NCBI GenBank assembly: GCA_001856825.1
Contig: ATMD01000001.1
Coordinates: 178,581-242,580, forward strand
Reading direction: 5' to 3'
Source of the DNA: Thermoplasmatales archaeon I-plasma
Lineage (GTDB): Archaea > Thermoplasmatota > Thermoplasmata > Thermoplasmatales > GCA-001856825
Length of the DNA stretch: 64,000 bases
Shown: positions 46,320 to 56,051 of the stretch, piece by piece
Position numbering within the stretch: position 1 is the stretch's first letter
How the letters are laid out: the number at the start of each line of letters is the position of its first letter
Made by a program: the position numbers and the translations under genes
The notes under the pieces: model-generated
The model's database searches: none
Told to the model about the DNA's origin: nothing
The model's input: only the letters and a program-made list of their open reading frames with translations

Positions 46320-46741
46320 AGTTTAATGCCGTACGATATAACAAGAATGCTAGGACGGTATGCAGTAAATTTAGTGGTCGCAGATCAAATCAGGGAGCTT
46401 GACTCTGGGCGTACAACAGTTAGGAGGTCCCTTTTCTATAGATCATTTAGTCATTCAAGGTTATCTGCCCTCATTGTCAAGGGCGTAGGGAGATCCTGCT
46501 AGAGTACTTTGATGAAACGGATAATGTTGGAAAACACCCTGAAGTGGTGTATTAAGTAAATTTTGACGATGACAGATTAGCAGGTCTTTCAATAGAAAAT
46601 TTCCAAAGTCTCATGTAAGTTTTCTTGGACCTGTTTGGAAGGAAGAGTCTATGTGTCCACAAAAATGAAGAGTTCAAGATAAGGGTAAACGACCCGGCCA
46701 ACTTGGCACTTGCATATTTGGACGTATTCTTTGAAGATTAG
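46320..46741 (+). pseudogene. Relic of an archaeal AAA ATPase (COG1373-like)
   Basis: Fragments in two frames line up in family order: a leader ending QIRELDSGRTTVRRSLFYR, a ruined P-loop region (LSALIVKGVGRSC, where intact proteins have a GxRRSGKST motif), then a frameshift to EYFDETDNVGKHPEVVY, an in-frame stop, VNFDDDRLAGLSIENFQ (the NFDDxRL Walker-B-side motif), another stop, and LFGRKSLCVHKNEEFKIRVNDPANLALAYLDVFFED as the end. The middle is deleted. These ATPases are often mobile accessory genes. Confidence 0.45.
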
Positions 46742-46800
46742 AAATATTATTAATAAATTGAGAAGAAATTCTCGTCAAAGGTTTCCCATTTGGGAAGATG

Positions 46801-49590
46801 CTACTTCTTCCTCCTGGATCTCACTGCAAGACCCACACCCGCCAGCAGTAGGACTATAACCACTACGATTACAACTATGACCACATCAGTGATCGGAGAT
46901 GTTTGTGTAGGCGTAGTTGTCTTCTCAAGGGACAGAGAGGTAAGCTGCGTTGCAGTGGAAGATGTTACTGTTATGTTTTCCGTATATGTGCTGTATCCGG
47001 GAGCACTTACCTTCACCTCGTAAGTGCCAGGAGGCAGTGAAATGTTGAAGTGACCATTTGCCTGTGAATAAGTCTGTCCATCCACGTATATAGATGCATT
47101 TGCGGGCGTCACAGAACCCGCGAAGTAACCAACAGTTATGACCTGGGAGAAGACGATAGTCTCTGTCACTGGAGCTCCGTCTACGAGGACGTTCCCATTA
47201 CTTGGTCCGACCGTATAGTCAGTAACGTTAGATATCGCAAAAGAATAGCTTCCATTTATAGCAGAGAACGTTATGTAATCCGATGAACTGGACTGTAAAG
47301 TCCCGTTGAAGGTTACAGCCCATATAGTACCTGATGGTAGCCCTGAGGATGTGAAGGTGACATTGTATTTCACCGGCGTGAATGTTACCTGCACAACTTC
47401 CGATGGCGTTACTAATTTCACTGTGCCGCTATTCTGCGCGGTGGTGTAGCCTACGGGAGGTGTGACATAGTACTCATACGTTCCGGTGAGTACCAGGAAC
47501 GTTATGCTGCTGTTAGTGGAAGTCTCCGTTGTACCGTTAAGTGTCACGGACCACGAGGTTCCAGAAGGAAGTCCAGTCTCCTCGAACGTCAGCGAAAGCG
47601 GTACTCCTGAAAAAATGACATTTATCTGTTGGGAAGCACCATTCACAATAATTGTACCAAGGGCCGGTGTGGGTTCGAAGAGCGAGCTGGCCGAGGAGAT
47701 GGAGTATTCGTACGTCCCGTTAGGCAGAAGGAATGTTATTGTGTTGGAGATAGAGGAGGCTGAGTGGCCATTCGTAAGATTGACGAACCACGTCACCCCT
47801 ACTAGACCTCTCTCTAAGAAAGTCACGTTGTACTTGGATACGATGATATTTGGTGTAAAGACAACTGATATGCTTTCATTCCTGCCCTGCACAGTGACAA
47901 CTCCAGACCCAGGTGAAGCTGAGAAACCGCTTACTGCTCCTACGGTATATGAGTAGGAACCGTTTGTTTCTTCGAATAATATGGAGGAAGAAGATGAAGT
48001 CTTCAGGCTGCCATTCAGAGTTACATTCCATGTTGTGCCATTGGAAAGTCCAGTCTCAACGAACTGTATTTGGTACGTTTTCGGGAGCAGCATTTTGAAT
48101 GCAACGTTCACAGTCACATTTGCACCTGAAACGCTGAAGTTCCCCGTGGCTCTATAGGTGCCGCTAGAAGTTGCGTTGTATGTGTAGTTACCGTTTGTAA
48201 GGTTGGTGGAAATGCTTGAGGCATTCGTGTGTAGTGCCCTTCCATTTGACAGGTTGAGGTACCATATCGTTCCTGCAGGTAAACCCGAGCTCAAGAATGT
48301 TATCTTATAGGTAGAGACCGTAGAGAGGAAAACATAGCTTCCTGCAGCTAGGGTCTCATTCTTCTGCAGAATGAGAGATGAATTTGAGTTGTATACCTTT
48401 ATGTTGTAAGTGCCAGCTGCCAATGTGAGATTTGCGTCCCCTCCCACGAAATTGTACCTTGTACCGTTAACAACAACATACCCTGATGTTCCAGGGACGG
48501 ATATGTTCAGTAGTGCTATCGCACTCCTGTTGTATATCTGCTCAAGTTTACCTGGGCCACTAGTGATGGAAGCGAAGAGGGAACCGTTGGAGAGGTAATA
48601 TTGTGCATTTGAAGTAACGTTCCTGATTCCTTCAGCAGTATCACTCCCGAAGTTGTATGCATTCGTTATCATCTGGTAGTTGTGTCCGTTGAAGTAATCC
48701 AGCTGCAGAGCGACTGATGAATTCGTGTCATTTGTCTGCGTTCCGTCACCTGGTCCGCCAAGTATCAGTTCCGCATCGTAGAAAGAATAGCCATTAGGTT
48801 CATAATTAAAGCCATTGACAACGAAGCCACTGATCTTTGTTACATTGGTAGCGAAGTTGAAAAGCACGTTGTCGTAGGTTTGCCAGCCGTGACCATCATT
48901 GTAAGTGAACTCTAATTCAGGGATTCCATGTGAAGTGGAGGTATAATTTATAGCCATCTCCATGTTGAAGGGGTAGGAGACGTAGATGTCATTCCCAGGA
49001 AGACTCTGGTTCGCGAAAGAATAGTAGAAGAATGTGCCGGAGGAATTGCCTACCGTTCCATTTCCGCTTAGAGTCGAATTGTAGACGCCGGCGCTTGGCG
49101 CGCTAATATTCCACACGTTGTCTATAAACCCTATTGAGGGGGTGGAAGAGGTGTTGAAATCTGCAACGTTCTGTACCCAGTACACATACTCCTTAGATCC
49201 ATCGTAGAAGACGAAGTTTATGTTTAGCTGGAATGTCATCTCGGTGGCAGAAGCATTAAGTGAGGAATTGTAAGTCCTGAGATTCTTTATGTCAACATGC
49301 CCAAGGAATGAGGTAGTAGAATAGTTGTACGGTATCCCCCCTGAACCGATTCCATAATCAGCTATACCCATAGGTGCCGGTTCCGCAGAATATAGACTGT
49401 TTACACTCACTACTTGCCCGGATTGTTTATTTCCGCTACCGGTAGCAGGGATGTAGTTTGAGAGGGCTGCTGACTTAGCGTCTGTCCCCAATGGGGAATT
49501 TTGGTTTACAGCGAATTGAATCGCTCCTGAGAGCAAGAATAATGATATAATGACAATTGCAAAGACCTTGATGTACTTCTCGCTCTTCAT
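46801..49590 (-). CDS. Thermopsin-family (A5) acid protease with stalk repeats and membrane anchor
   Basis: 929 residues. Signal peptide (KVFAIVIISLFLLSGAI), then the thermopsin domain (~65-400): EPAPMGIADYGIGSGG, FLGHVDIKNL, YVYWVQNVADF, PELEFTYNDGHGW, NGHNYQMITNAYNFGSDTAEG. Catalytic residues of A5 proteases are not firmly known. Five repeats with TGLPSGTxW-like starts follow (~430-790), then a PEGA-like domain (SVTPANASIYVDG), a Thr-rich spacer, a membrane helix and RSRRKK tail. The C-terminal design is the same as in the sedolisin to its right. ATG start; a TATA-like GATATTAAG is ~25 bases upstream. Confidence 0.9.
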   Translation of the reverse strand: MKSEKYIKVFAIVIISLFLLSGAIQFAVNQNSPLGTDAKSAALSNYIPATGSGNKQSGQVVSVNSLYSAEPAPMGIADYGIGSGGIPYNYSTTSFLGHVDIKNLRTYNSSLNASATEMTFQLNINFVFYDGSKEYVYWVQNVADFNTSSTPSIGFIDNVWNISAPSAGVYNSTLSGNGTVGNSSGTFFYYSFANQSLPGNDIYVSYPFNMEMAINYTSTSHGIPELEFTYNDGHGWQTYDNVLFNFATNVTKISGFVVNGFNYEPNGYSFYDAELILGGPGDGTQTNDTNSSVALQLDYFNGHNYQMITNAYNFGSDTAEGIRNVTSNAQYYLSNGSLFASITSGPGKLEQIYNRSAIALLNISVPGTSGYVVVNGTRYNFVGGDANLTLAAGTYNIKVYNSNSSLILQKNETLAAGSYVFLSTVSTYKITFLSSGLPAGTIWYLNLSNGRALHTNASSISTNLTNGNYTYNATSSGTYRATGNFSVSGANVTVNVAFKMLLPKTYQIQFVETGLSNGTTWNVTLNGSLKTSSSSSILFEETNGSYSYTVGAVSGFSASPGSGVVTVQGRNESISVVFTPNIIVSKYNVTFLERGLVGVTWFVNLTNGHSASSISNTITFLLPNGTYEYSISSASSLFEPTPALGTIIVNGASQQINVIFSGVPLSLTFEETGLPSGTSWSVTLNGTTETSTNSSITFLVLTGTYEYYVTPPVGYTTAQNSGTVKLVTPSEVVQVTFTPVKYNVTFTSSGLPSGTIWAVTFNGTLQSSSSDYITFSAINGSYSFAISNVTDYTVGPSNGNVLVDGAPVTETIVFSQVITVGYFAGSVTPANASIYVDGQTYSQANGHFNISLPPGTYEVKVSAPGYSTYTENITVTSSTATQLTSLSLEKTTTPTQTSPITDVVIVVIVVVIVLLLAGVGLAVRSRRKK

Positions 49591-49977
49591 TTGAATCTTT
49601 TCTCCATAAAACTTTGACTCTTAATATCCTAAGTACTTTTTGTCCCCTAAAAATTCAATAACAACCAAGCAAATCAGTCGATGTATTGGGGTAAACGATG
49701 TTTATTTTCAAGACCTGAGAATATTTAGTTTTGAATTGCGTCATTGTCCAAGTAGTACCTGAAAGTAAAAAGAAAAAGTAATTCACATGCTCATTGAGTC
49801 TTCATCCTCTTATACACGGATATTCAGTATGTTTTAAAAAATTCCTGAAGATCTTAATTAAAGGATTTAAGCATGATTATTTGAACGTTTTACGAAAGCT
49901 CCATAAGAAAACCCTTTGAAAGGGGCGAGATGTGACATAGTGTTGGGGATGACCTGTTGCACCAAATGGCTGAATTA
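49591..49977. other. Intergenic region
   Basis: A/T-rich, carries the thermopsin promoter at its left end; no gene or clear repeat seen in the remainder. Confidence 0.4.
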
Positions 49978-51271
49978 CTAGGAAGTTCTCTTTTTTGTTA
50001 CAAGCGCTTCAAGGAATCTCTGTGCCAGTTGAGGATTCTTAACGATTTCTGATATAACCGCTTCAACTATCTCGTCCTTGGATTCTGGATCGAAATTCTT
50101 CAGTATCTTCTTTGTTCTGTCATCATCTTCTGAAGAAGTAGCAGAAGAAATTGAAGTCTCCTTTACTTCGCTCGCTGTCTTACTGTCATCTTTCTTATAC
50201 AAAGAAGTACCGCATCTGTAACAGTAAGAGGCATTGGAAGAATTCTCTGCCCCGCAGCTCTGGCATATCACTGGTTGAGGCTGATTCGTATTTCTCTCTC
50301 TACCCCTCTCCTTATCAATTCCATAGACCTTCAAAATCGCATCATCTACCTGCTCATCGCTGAAATTCACATAAATCCTGGACATCCTTGATCCATGGAC
50401 CCATCCCATAGTGGATTCCAGAGGTGCCTGTTTCAAGTCTTTGGCCAGGATTGTCGCTCTCGTATGCCTGAACAAGTGAGGATGTATCTTTCTATTGATT
50501 CCCGCCCTCTTGCTAACTTTATAGAGCATCATATTCACGTCATTCCATTTCATGGGCCCAGTTCCACGTATCATGGTAAAGAAGAAACCATCAGGATCAT
50601 TTCTTTTAGAACCTTCTAGGTACTGTCGTGCCAGTGCAACACTTTTCCCCACAACCCTTACCTTCCTTACTCCTGTCTTTCCCTTCACCGTCAGTCTCAG
50701 TCCATAAGTGTCGAAATCCAGGTCCTTTACCCTAAGAGTTAAGAGTTCACCAATCCTACATCCGGAATCGTATAGCATCGATATCATGGGCACTATCCCT
50801 ATCGTTACGGCAAGCGCTTAGAAGTTTTGTTAGCTCGTCTGCAGTCACTATGTCTTCCGGTTTCTTCTCCTTGGCAGGATTCCAGTTCAATCTTAGCCAT
50901 CTAACAGATTCCATATACTTCCCATCGTCATAAATGCGGTAGAATTTCTTGAAGGTCATGTACATTCCATTCATCGTGCTGTCAGCATAATTTCCGTTTC
51001 TCCTCGTCTTGGATGCTTTGAGTTTCAGTATTGCAGTCTTGATATCCTGTTTAGTAGGATGCAGGAACGAATCTCCCATGATTCGGCCCAGTACCTTCAA
51101 TCTCGTGATGTAGAAGTACTGCCTGTGCTTAGATAGGTTGTCCATAGTTAGGTCGTCTATGAAATCTAGAATTGCTTTCTTAACCCCAGGACTTAAAGAA
51201 TCATCCCGATTCAAACGAATTTTTGTCTGTTCTAGAGTTTCCTCTATATGATAAACGCTATCCCCCTCCAT
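49978..51271 (-). pseudogene. Tyrosine recombinase/integrase with one frameshift and a zinc-ribbon tail
   Basis: An N-terminal SAM-like core-binding domain (ends TADELTKLLSACRNDRD) and the catalytic domain (IVPMISMLYDSGCRIGELL onward) lie in different frames; the shift is near 50800. All catalytic residues survive: Arg in CRIGEL, Lys in VKGKTG, HLFRHTR, GWVHGS and Tyr in RIYVNF. Unusually, the catalytic domain is followed by a zinc ribbon (CQSCGAENSS..CYRCGTSLY) and a ~70-residue acidic/basic helical tail. Start is taken as ATG 51271 (MEGDSVYHIEE); a further upstream codon exists at 51322. Could be a sequencing error rather than true decay. Confidence 0.75.
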
Positions 51272-51430
51272 GAAGAAGTAAGAAAGTAAGGTGATATAAA
51301 TCTGATTCAACACATCAAACAAAAATCAAACAATTCAATTCTATGGCAGTCATTCCAAATTTTTTGTACCTTAGGTCTTGGTATAAATATTTCACAATTC
51401 GTCTCCACCCTAAACATCGGAACTTTCCTG

Positions 51431-51688
51431 CTACTTCATTTGTAAGTTCCTTTCATATTCCTCATCCAGGACCTTTTTAAGGTCTACTTTTTGTTTGAGT
51501 TTTTTTGCATAAGTGGTAGTGAAAAAATCCGTGTGTGATACTGATGTTGGTGCTGATCGGCTGATTACTACTTCTGTACCTCTAAGAACAATCAATACCT
51601 CAGAGAACTCTTTGATTCCAAGTTTATCTCTTATGTCCTTAGGTATCACGATTTGTCCTTTAGGTCCTACCTTCATTCTCCTTGCCAT
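51431..51688 (-). CDS. AbrB/SpoVT-type DNA-binding protein (orphan antitoxin-like)
   Basis: 85 residues. The swapped-hairpin AbrB domain is at the start: RRMKVGPKGQIVIPKDIRDKLGI then EVLIVLRGTEVVI, followed by a charged helical tail that would bind a toxin. No PIN-toxin gene follows; the next gene is the integrase, 110 bases downstream. A TATA-like ATATAAATA at 51714-51722 gives a leaderless start. Could regulate neighbouring genes or be a leftover antitoxin. Confidence 0.82.
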   Translation of the reverse strand: MARRMKVGPKGQIVIPKDIRDKLGIKEFSEVLIVLRGTEVVISRSAPTSVSHTDFFTTTYAKKLKQKVDLKKVLDEEYERNLQMK

Positions 51689-52136
51689 TTCCTGGTATAT
51701 GTATTAACTGTTATTTATATGCTCCATCCTCTTCCCTTGACTTAATTCTCGGTCCTAAAGTACGATTCGGATGAATGAACGAGTATGAATAAACAATCTC
51801 CGGCATCGGAATAAGTAGGCTAGTTAGTTCCGAAATGGCAATATGGGTCTCGCCGCTCTCCAGAGACGAATTTCAGTGAGCATAAGAGACTATCTGTTAT
51901 AGGTAATGATGAATAGTCGCTCGAGACTAACGGAACAATCTAACTTATTACTAAGCCGTGCAAAGAAGTCATATGCTTTGAACTGGCCGCAAGGTTCAAG
52001 GTCAATTCTCTCTTAGGAAGTGAGATTTGTAGCTTACTTCCTGAAGAAGAGTTTAAAAATGAAACGTATGACAACTTTTGATTTCAAAATAAATATCTAA
52101 ATATAAATTGTTTATTCACTTGCAGAAAATATGAGG
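51689..52136. other. Intergenic region before the S-layer-like gene
   Basis: Contains the AbrB-gene promoter at the left end. No gene is visible on either strand; several short stops in all frames. Confidence 0.4.
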
Positions 52137-52154
52137 TTTTCTGACGTCAGAAAA
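52137..52154. promoter_or_regulatory. 18-bp perfect palindrome, candidate operator
   Basis: TTTTCTGACGTCAGAAAA is perfectly self-complementary over 18 bases and lies about 30 bases upstream of the TATA box of the S-layer-like gene. That is where archaeal activators or alternative factors bind. Confidence 0.55.
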
Positions 52155-52184
52155 ATGTCACAGGTGGATAAAAAATTCACAACG

Positions 52185-52220
52185 TTTATATATCATTAAT
52201 ATTCTCCTAAGGTTGGAGGT
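52185..52220 (+). promoter_or_regulatory. TATA box and Shine-Dalgarno of the S-layer-like gene
   Basis: TTTATATAT at 52185-52193 is a strong TATA box. GGAGGT at 52215-52220, eight bases before the ATG at 52229, is a full-strength ribosome site, rare in this window, where most starts look leaderless. Together they indicate high expression. Confidence 0.65.
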
Positions 52221-52228
52221 TTAAAATA

Positions 52229-55200
52229 ATGTATAAACCTAACAACAAAAAAATGCTTACGGTATTGATCGCAGTAGCAATGATATTCAGCGCATTTGCA
52301 ATACTTTCATTTGCGGCCGAACCAGCCTATGCAGCTAGCGGATCATTCACAACAACACCTACAGTGTTTGCAGTGTCTAGCTCTACAGTCGTAGGATTCC
52401 CCAGCGGTTCAACAGCAACTTTTTCGTCAGGCGCTACAGTTACTTTCTACGCAAATACAGTTAATACGTTCCCTACTGGAGCCATACAGGTCGGAACCCT
52501 TACGCTTCCTGCAGGAACTACCACACTTACAGGTCTCACTACAACTTTTGATACAGCCTCACTTACAGCAGGAACATACTATCTAGCTGCAACTGATGGG
52601 TCTGGCTTCGCTAGTGGTGGAACAATAACAGTAACATCACTTACGCCAGAAATATCCCTTAGTGGCTCAACTGCTGCGGGAGCAACTGCATACGTATCAA
52701 GCGTAAATGGCCACCCATTCGATCCATCATCGACTGTCAATGTCTATCTGAATTATTCTGGTTCTTCCGATGTTCTAATTTCATCAATTGCAGTAGGCAC
52801 AAGTGGATATCTTCCTACCAACTCGACGACTGGTACTCCATCTTTCAAGGTACCGAAGGCATTACCTGAAGGCACGTACAACATAGTAGCTACAGAATCT
52901 TCTACTACATCGCCAACACCGAACTCTGAGGGAATAACAGCTGATGCTGTTTTGGCTCTAACACCTAGCATAACGGTGTCAGTACCATCAATATCAGGTG
53001 CTGCAAGTTCCCAGTTTACTATCGATGGGTATGGGTTCGCTGCATCTGCAACAATAGCCGCTTCTCCTTCCACATCACCTACGAATTCTGTCACAGTAGC
53101 AGGTATAGATGCTATTTTCTCCACTGGAGTAAGCATATCGTCAAGTGGTTCATTTACTCTCGCAATTACCGGATTGGCCTCAGCAATTTCCTCAACAGGG
53201 CCGCAGACCATCGTGGTTACGACGACTCCCGCAACAACTTCGAACTCATTCGCTGATGCAATCTACGTTTCAAAGCAAACTGGAATACCCTCTATAACGG
53301 TTACGGACTTGTCTACCGGAACTAATAGCGGATACGTAGGAGATATGTTACGCGTGGTAGCGTATAACTTCTTAGATTCAGAGAACATAGCAGTTACCCT
53401 TGGAAGCACAACAATAGCCTCTGGGACTACGGATTCAAATGGGTATTTTGCAGCTACTGTCAGTAGTTTGGCTGCTATTCCAGGAGGATCATATTCAGTT
53501 TTCGCCCAGATATCAAGTAGCTCAACGGTAACAGAATATGCTTCTACGACTTTCAAGGTATTGCCGGAAGTCACATTCACGTTGGCGGGTTACTATGCAG
53601 CTGTTGGTGCATCCGCCAGAATTACAGGCACTGGCCTGACACCCAACACAGAGTACGCGGTAACTGATACTGGTTATGTGTCTGATGGGGGAACTGGAAA
53701 CATAGTTTACGATTATGAGGTCCTAGGAATTGGGTCAATTACCAATACCACGGGAGCCATTGCAACAAATAATATGGGGGTTATATCGACTTTCTCCGGT
53801 CTGTTCTCAATTACTTACAGCATTGAATATTACGCATTAAGCACTGGAGCAAACCAGACGGTAACTACTACTGGTGGAAGCATGCCAACACAGAGCTCCT
53901 ATTATTACGCAATAGGTCCTGCAACTGTAACCTCTTCTGCCCCATCCTACAACCCATCTGCGTCTCCGTCTCAAACAGCCACAATAACGGTCAGTGGACT
54001 GATCCCAGAAGGTTCCCTGATAGCGGGATCAGGTGTTTCTAGCAGCTACAGCCTACTACTCTTAAAATCTAACGGCGCGACAAAAAATACAGTGATAACG
54101 GTTTCCGCAAATGGAGGAACAGCTAATACATACTTTACTACAACTTCTGGCTCCGCAACACTGACATTCGGTGTAACTTCCAGTTACATCCCGCTTGGAG
54201 CTGATGTCCTGGCAGTTGTCTATGAGAGCCATACCACGTCCCTAGGGTCTGCGAATGTAACCGGTAGCACCCCCGGAAGTGCAGCTGGAACTTCATATGA
54301 ATACATCATGAGTGCTCCTGCTGGGTCCATGCTGGGGTGGTATCTGTACGACTATCCAGCCTCGACTAGCGTCACATACTACTACTATACAACCCAAGGG
54401 AAGCAGTCCTTTACCACATCTACAGACTCTAACGGGGCAGCCAATCTATCTTTCAGTGCGCCTCTGGCGCCAGCAGGAACTTATCACCTGGCTACATATG
54501 TGACTGTTTCTGGTCTCACAAGCTATTATAACACATCATTCAGCACTACGGCAGCACTCTCTTCAGTACCCACTACAAACTCATTGTATCCACTAGAATC
54601 TTCCTCAACAGCTCTTTATCCGAACGAGAACGTGACCCTGTATGCATACGGCCTCAGCCCACAGAGCTACTATGGCATATATGCATACGACTCAACAGCC
54701 GCTGCATACATTTCTGACACAGCTCTTGCATATTTCACGACTGACACATCTGGAAGCTATTCTTCAGGTGTCACTGTAACGCTACCTGCTATGACAGCGG
54801 GAGACAGCATTTCACTGGACGTCCTACCAGCTACATCTAGCCCTGTCCACACAAATGCACTCGCGACATTCACCTTTACAGCCGGAACCTACAACAACAT
54901 ATTCGGTCCAACATTCAACTATACTTCTAATACAGAAACTGCTTTCCCTGGCCAGCTTGTGAACTTTGCATGGACCCCACCAACTCCTCCACATCCAGTT
55001 GGTAGTGGCTACGGACCAATTGAAGTCACTGTCTACCTGAATGGAACTGCTTACATGACCGTCACAGGTAACATGGAAGGCACGTCTCTCATAGCGGGTT
55101 CGTTCCCAATGCCAAACAACGATACTGGCGCATACTGGACAGTGACGCTAGGATACACACAGGTTCATTACGGGTCAACATCAACAACAATAGCGAATGT

Positions 55201-55888
55201 GACAATGTCATCTACGGGAGCGCCAACCCTTCAACTAGTGTCTGGAGCTGGTGCATTGATAGTTGGGATATCTACTAGCGGTCTGACAACTATAGTCAGC
55301 AACGCAGTTACAAGCGCATTCAAGGTACCTCTAGCAGAACTCAATGCCTCTATAACGTCAATCAAAGGTCTAACCGCTAACATAACAACAGCATTCGGTA
55401 AGATGACAACAACACTCAGCGCAATTAATGCAACTGTTGCCAGCATAGAAAGCGGCCAGGTTCTAGTGCAGACAGATCTGGGCTCTATAAAGACATCCCT
55501 TGCTTCTCTGAACGCTAGTATAGTAGCATTCAACGGAAATGTTGCAACGATAAGCACAACACTTGGCCAGGTACAGACTTCGTTAAGCAGCATTGGAACT
55601 CAGGTAAAGACAAATGGAAACGGAATTGCAACAATAACCACGGACCTTGGAACCTTGTCAGGAACGGTTACTTCTACAAACGGCACTGTATCAAGCATAT
55701 CAACAAGCCTTGGCACACTGAATTCTACGGTTCAGAAGATAAACTCCAACACACAAGGATTCGGAACACTCGAGGTCTTCCTAATTGTCATAGTGGTTCT
55801 GGTGCTGATAACGCTGGTACTATCATTCATGGCAGTCACCGCAGCAAACAAGGCAAGCAGAAAAGTGAGTGAAGAGAAGAAGCAGTAA
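52229..55888 (+). CDS. S-layer-like major surface protein
   Basis: 1219 residues, 3.7 kb, Ser/Thr/Gly/Ala-rich and nearly without charged residues in the body. Signal peptide cut near EPAYAASG, then many ~100-residue beta-sandwich-like repeats (for example GIPSITVTDLSTGTNSGYVG, EVTFTLAGYYAAVGASARIT). Residues ~1025-1180 form a low-charge coiled-coil-like stalk with repeated TxLGxxxTSLxS pattern, then one membrane helix (~1183-1206) and a charged tail NKASRKVSEEKKQ. The layout (ectodomain, stalk, anchor) fits an archaeal S-layer glycoprotein. Promoter and ribosome site are strong; own T-rich terminator follows. Confidence 0.72.
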   Translation: MYKPNNKKMLTVLIAVAMIFSAFAILSFAAEPAYAASGSFTTTPTVFAVSSSTVVGFPSGSTATFSSGATVTFYANTVNTFPTGAIQVGTLTLPAGTTTLTGLTTTFDTASLTAGTYYLAATDGSGFASGGTITVTSLTPEISLSGSTAAGATAYVSSVNGHPFDPSSTVNVYLNYSGSSDVLISSIAVGTSGYLPTNSTTGTPSFKVPKALPEGTYNIVATESSTTSPTPNSEGITADAVLALTPSITVSVPSISGAASSQFTIDGYGFAASATIAASPSTSPTNSVTVAGIDAIFSTGVSISSSGSFTLAITGLASAISSTGPQTIVVTTTPATTSNSFADAIYVSKQTGIPSITVTDLSTGTNSGYVGDMLRVVAYNFLDSENIAVTLGSTTIASGTTDSNGYFAATVSSLAAIPGGSYSVFAQISSSSTVTEYASTTFKVLPEVTFTLAGYYAAVGASARITGTGLTPNTEYAVTDTGYVSDGGTGNIVYDYEVLGIGSITNTTGAIATNNMGVISTFSGLFSITYSIEYYALSTGANQTVTTTGGSMPTQSSYYYAIGPATVTSSAPSYNPSASPSQTATITVSGLIPEGSLIAGSGVSSSYSLLLLKSNGATKNTVITVSANGGTANTYFTTTSGSATLTFGVTSSYIPLGADVLAVVYESHTTSLGSANVTGSTPGSAAGTSYEYIMSAPAGSMLGWYLYDYPASTSVTYYYYTTQGKQSFTTSTDSNGAANLSFSAPLAPAGTYHLATYVTVSGLTSYYNTSFSTTAALSSVPTTNSLYPLESSSTALYPNENVTLYAYGLSPQSYYGIYAYDSTAAAYISDTALAYFTTDTSGSYSSGVTVTLPAMTAGDSISLDVLPATSSPVHTNALATFTFTAGTYNNIFGPTFNYTSNTETAFPGQLVNFAWTPPTPPHPVGSGYGPIEVTVYLNGTAYMTVTGNMEGTSLIAGSFPMPNNDTGAYWTVTLGYTQVHYGSTSTTIANVTMSSTGAPTLQLVSGAGALIVGISTSGLTTIVSNAVTSAFKVPLAELNASITSIKGLTANITTAFGKMTTTLSAINATVASIESGQVLVQTDLGSIKTSLASLNASIVAFNGNVATISTTLGQVQTSLSSIGTQVKTNGNGIATITTDLGTLSGTVTSTNGTVSSISTSLGTLNSTVQKINSNTQGFGTLEVFLIVIVVLVLITLVLSFMAVTAANKASRKVSEEKKQ

Positions 55889-55932
55889 GCAACCCGTAAT
55901 TTATTCCTTTTTTATTTTATTTTAAATTTTAT
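55889..55932 (+). terminator. T-rich terminator after the S-layer-like gene
   Basis: After the stop codon the plus strand runs through CCTTTTTTATTTTATTTTAA and further T tracts with no hairpin, a typical archaeal termination signal. Confidence 0.5.
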
Positions 55933-56051
55933 ATGTCAAAGAGTCTAACAATATAGAGATGCAACTGAGCCTTCAAACATACTTGTTGAAGATTCCTAGT
56001 CCAGGTTTAATGCAATGAAAAGAATTATCAAAATGAAATTGATAGCATTCA

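Noticed and set aside
50756-50830. Programmed frameshift in the integrase
   Set aside because: No slippery heptamer or stimulating structure is evident; a plain indel or read error is simpler.
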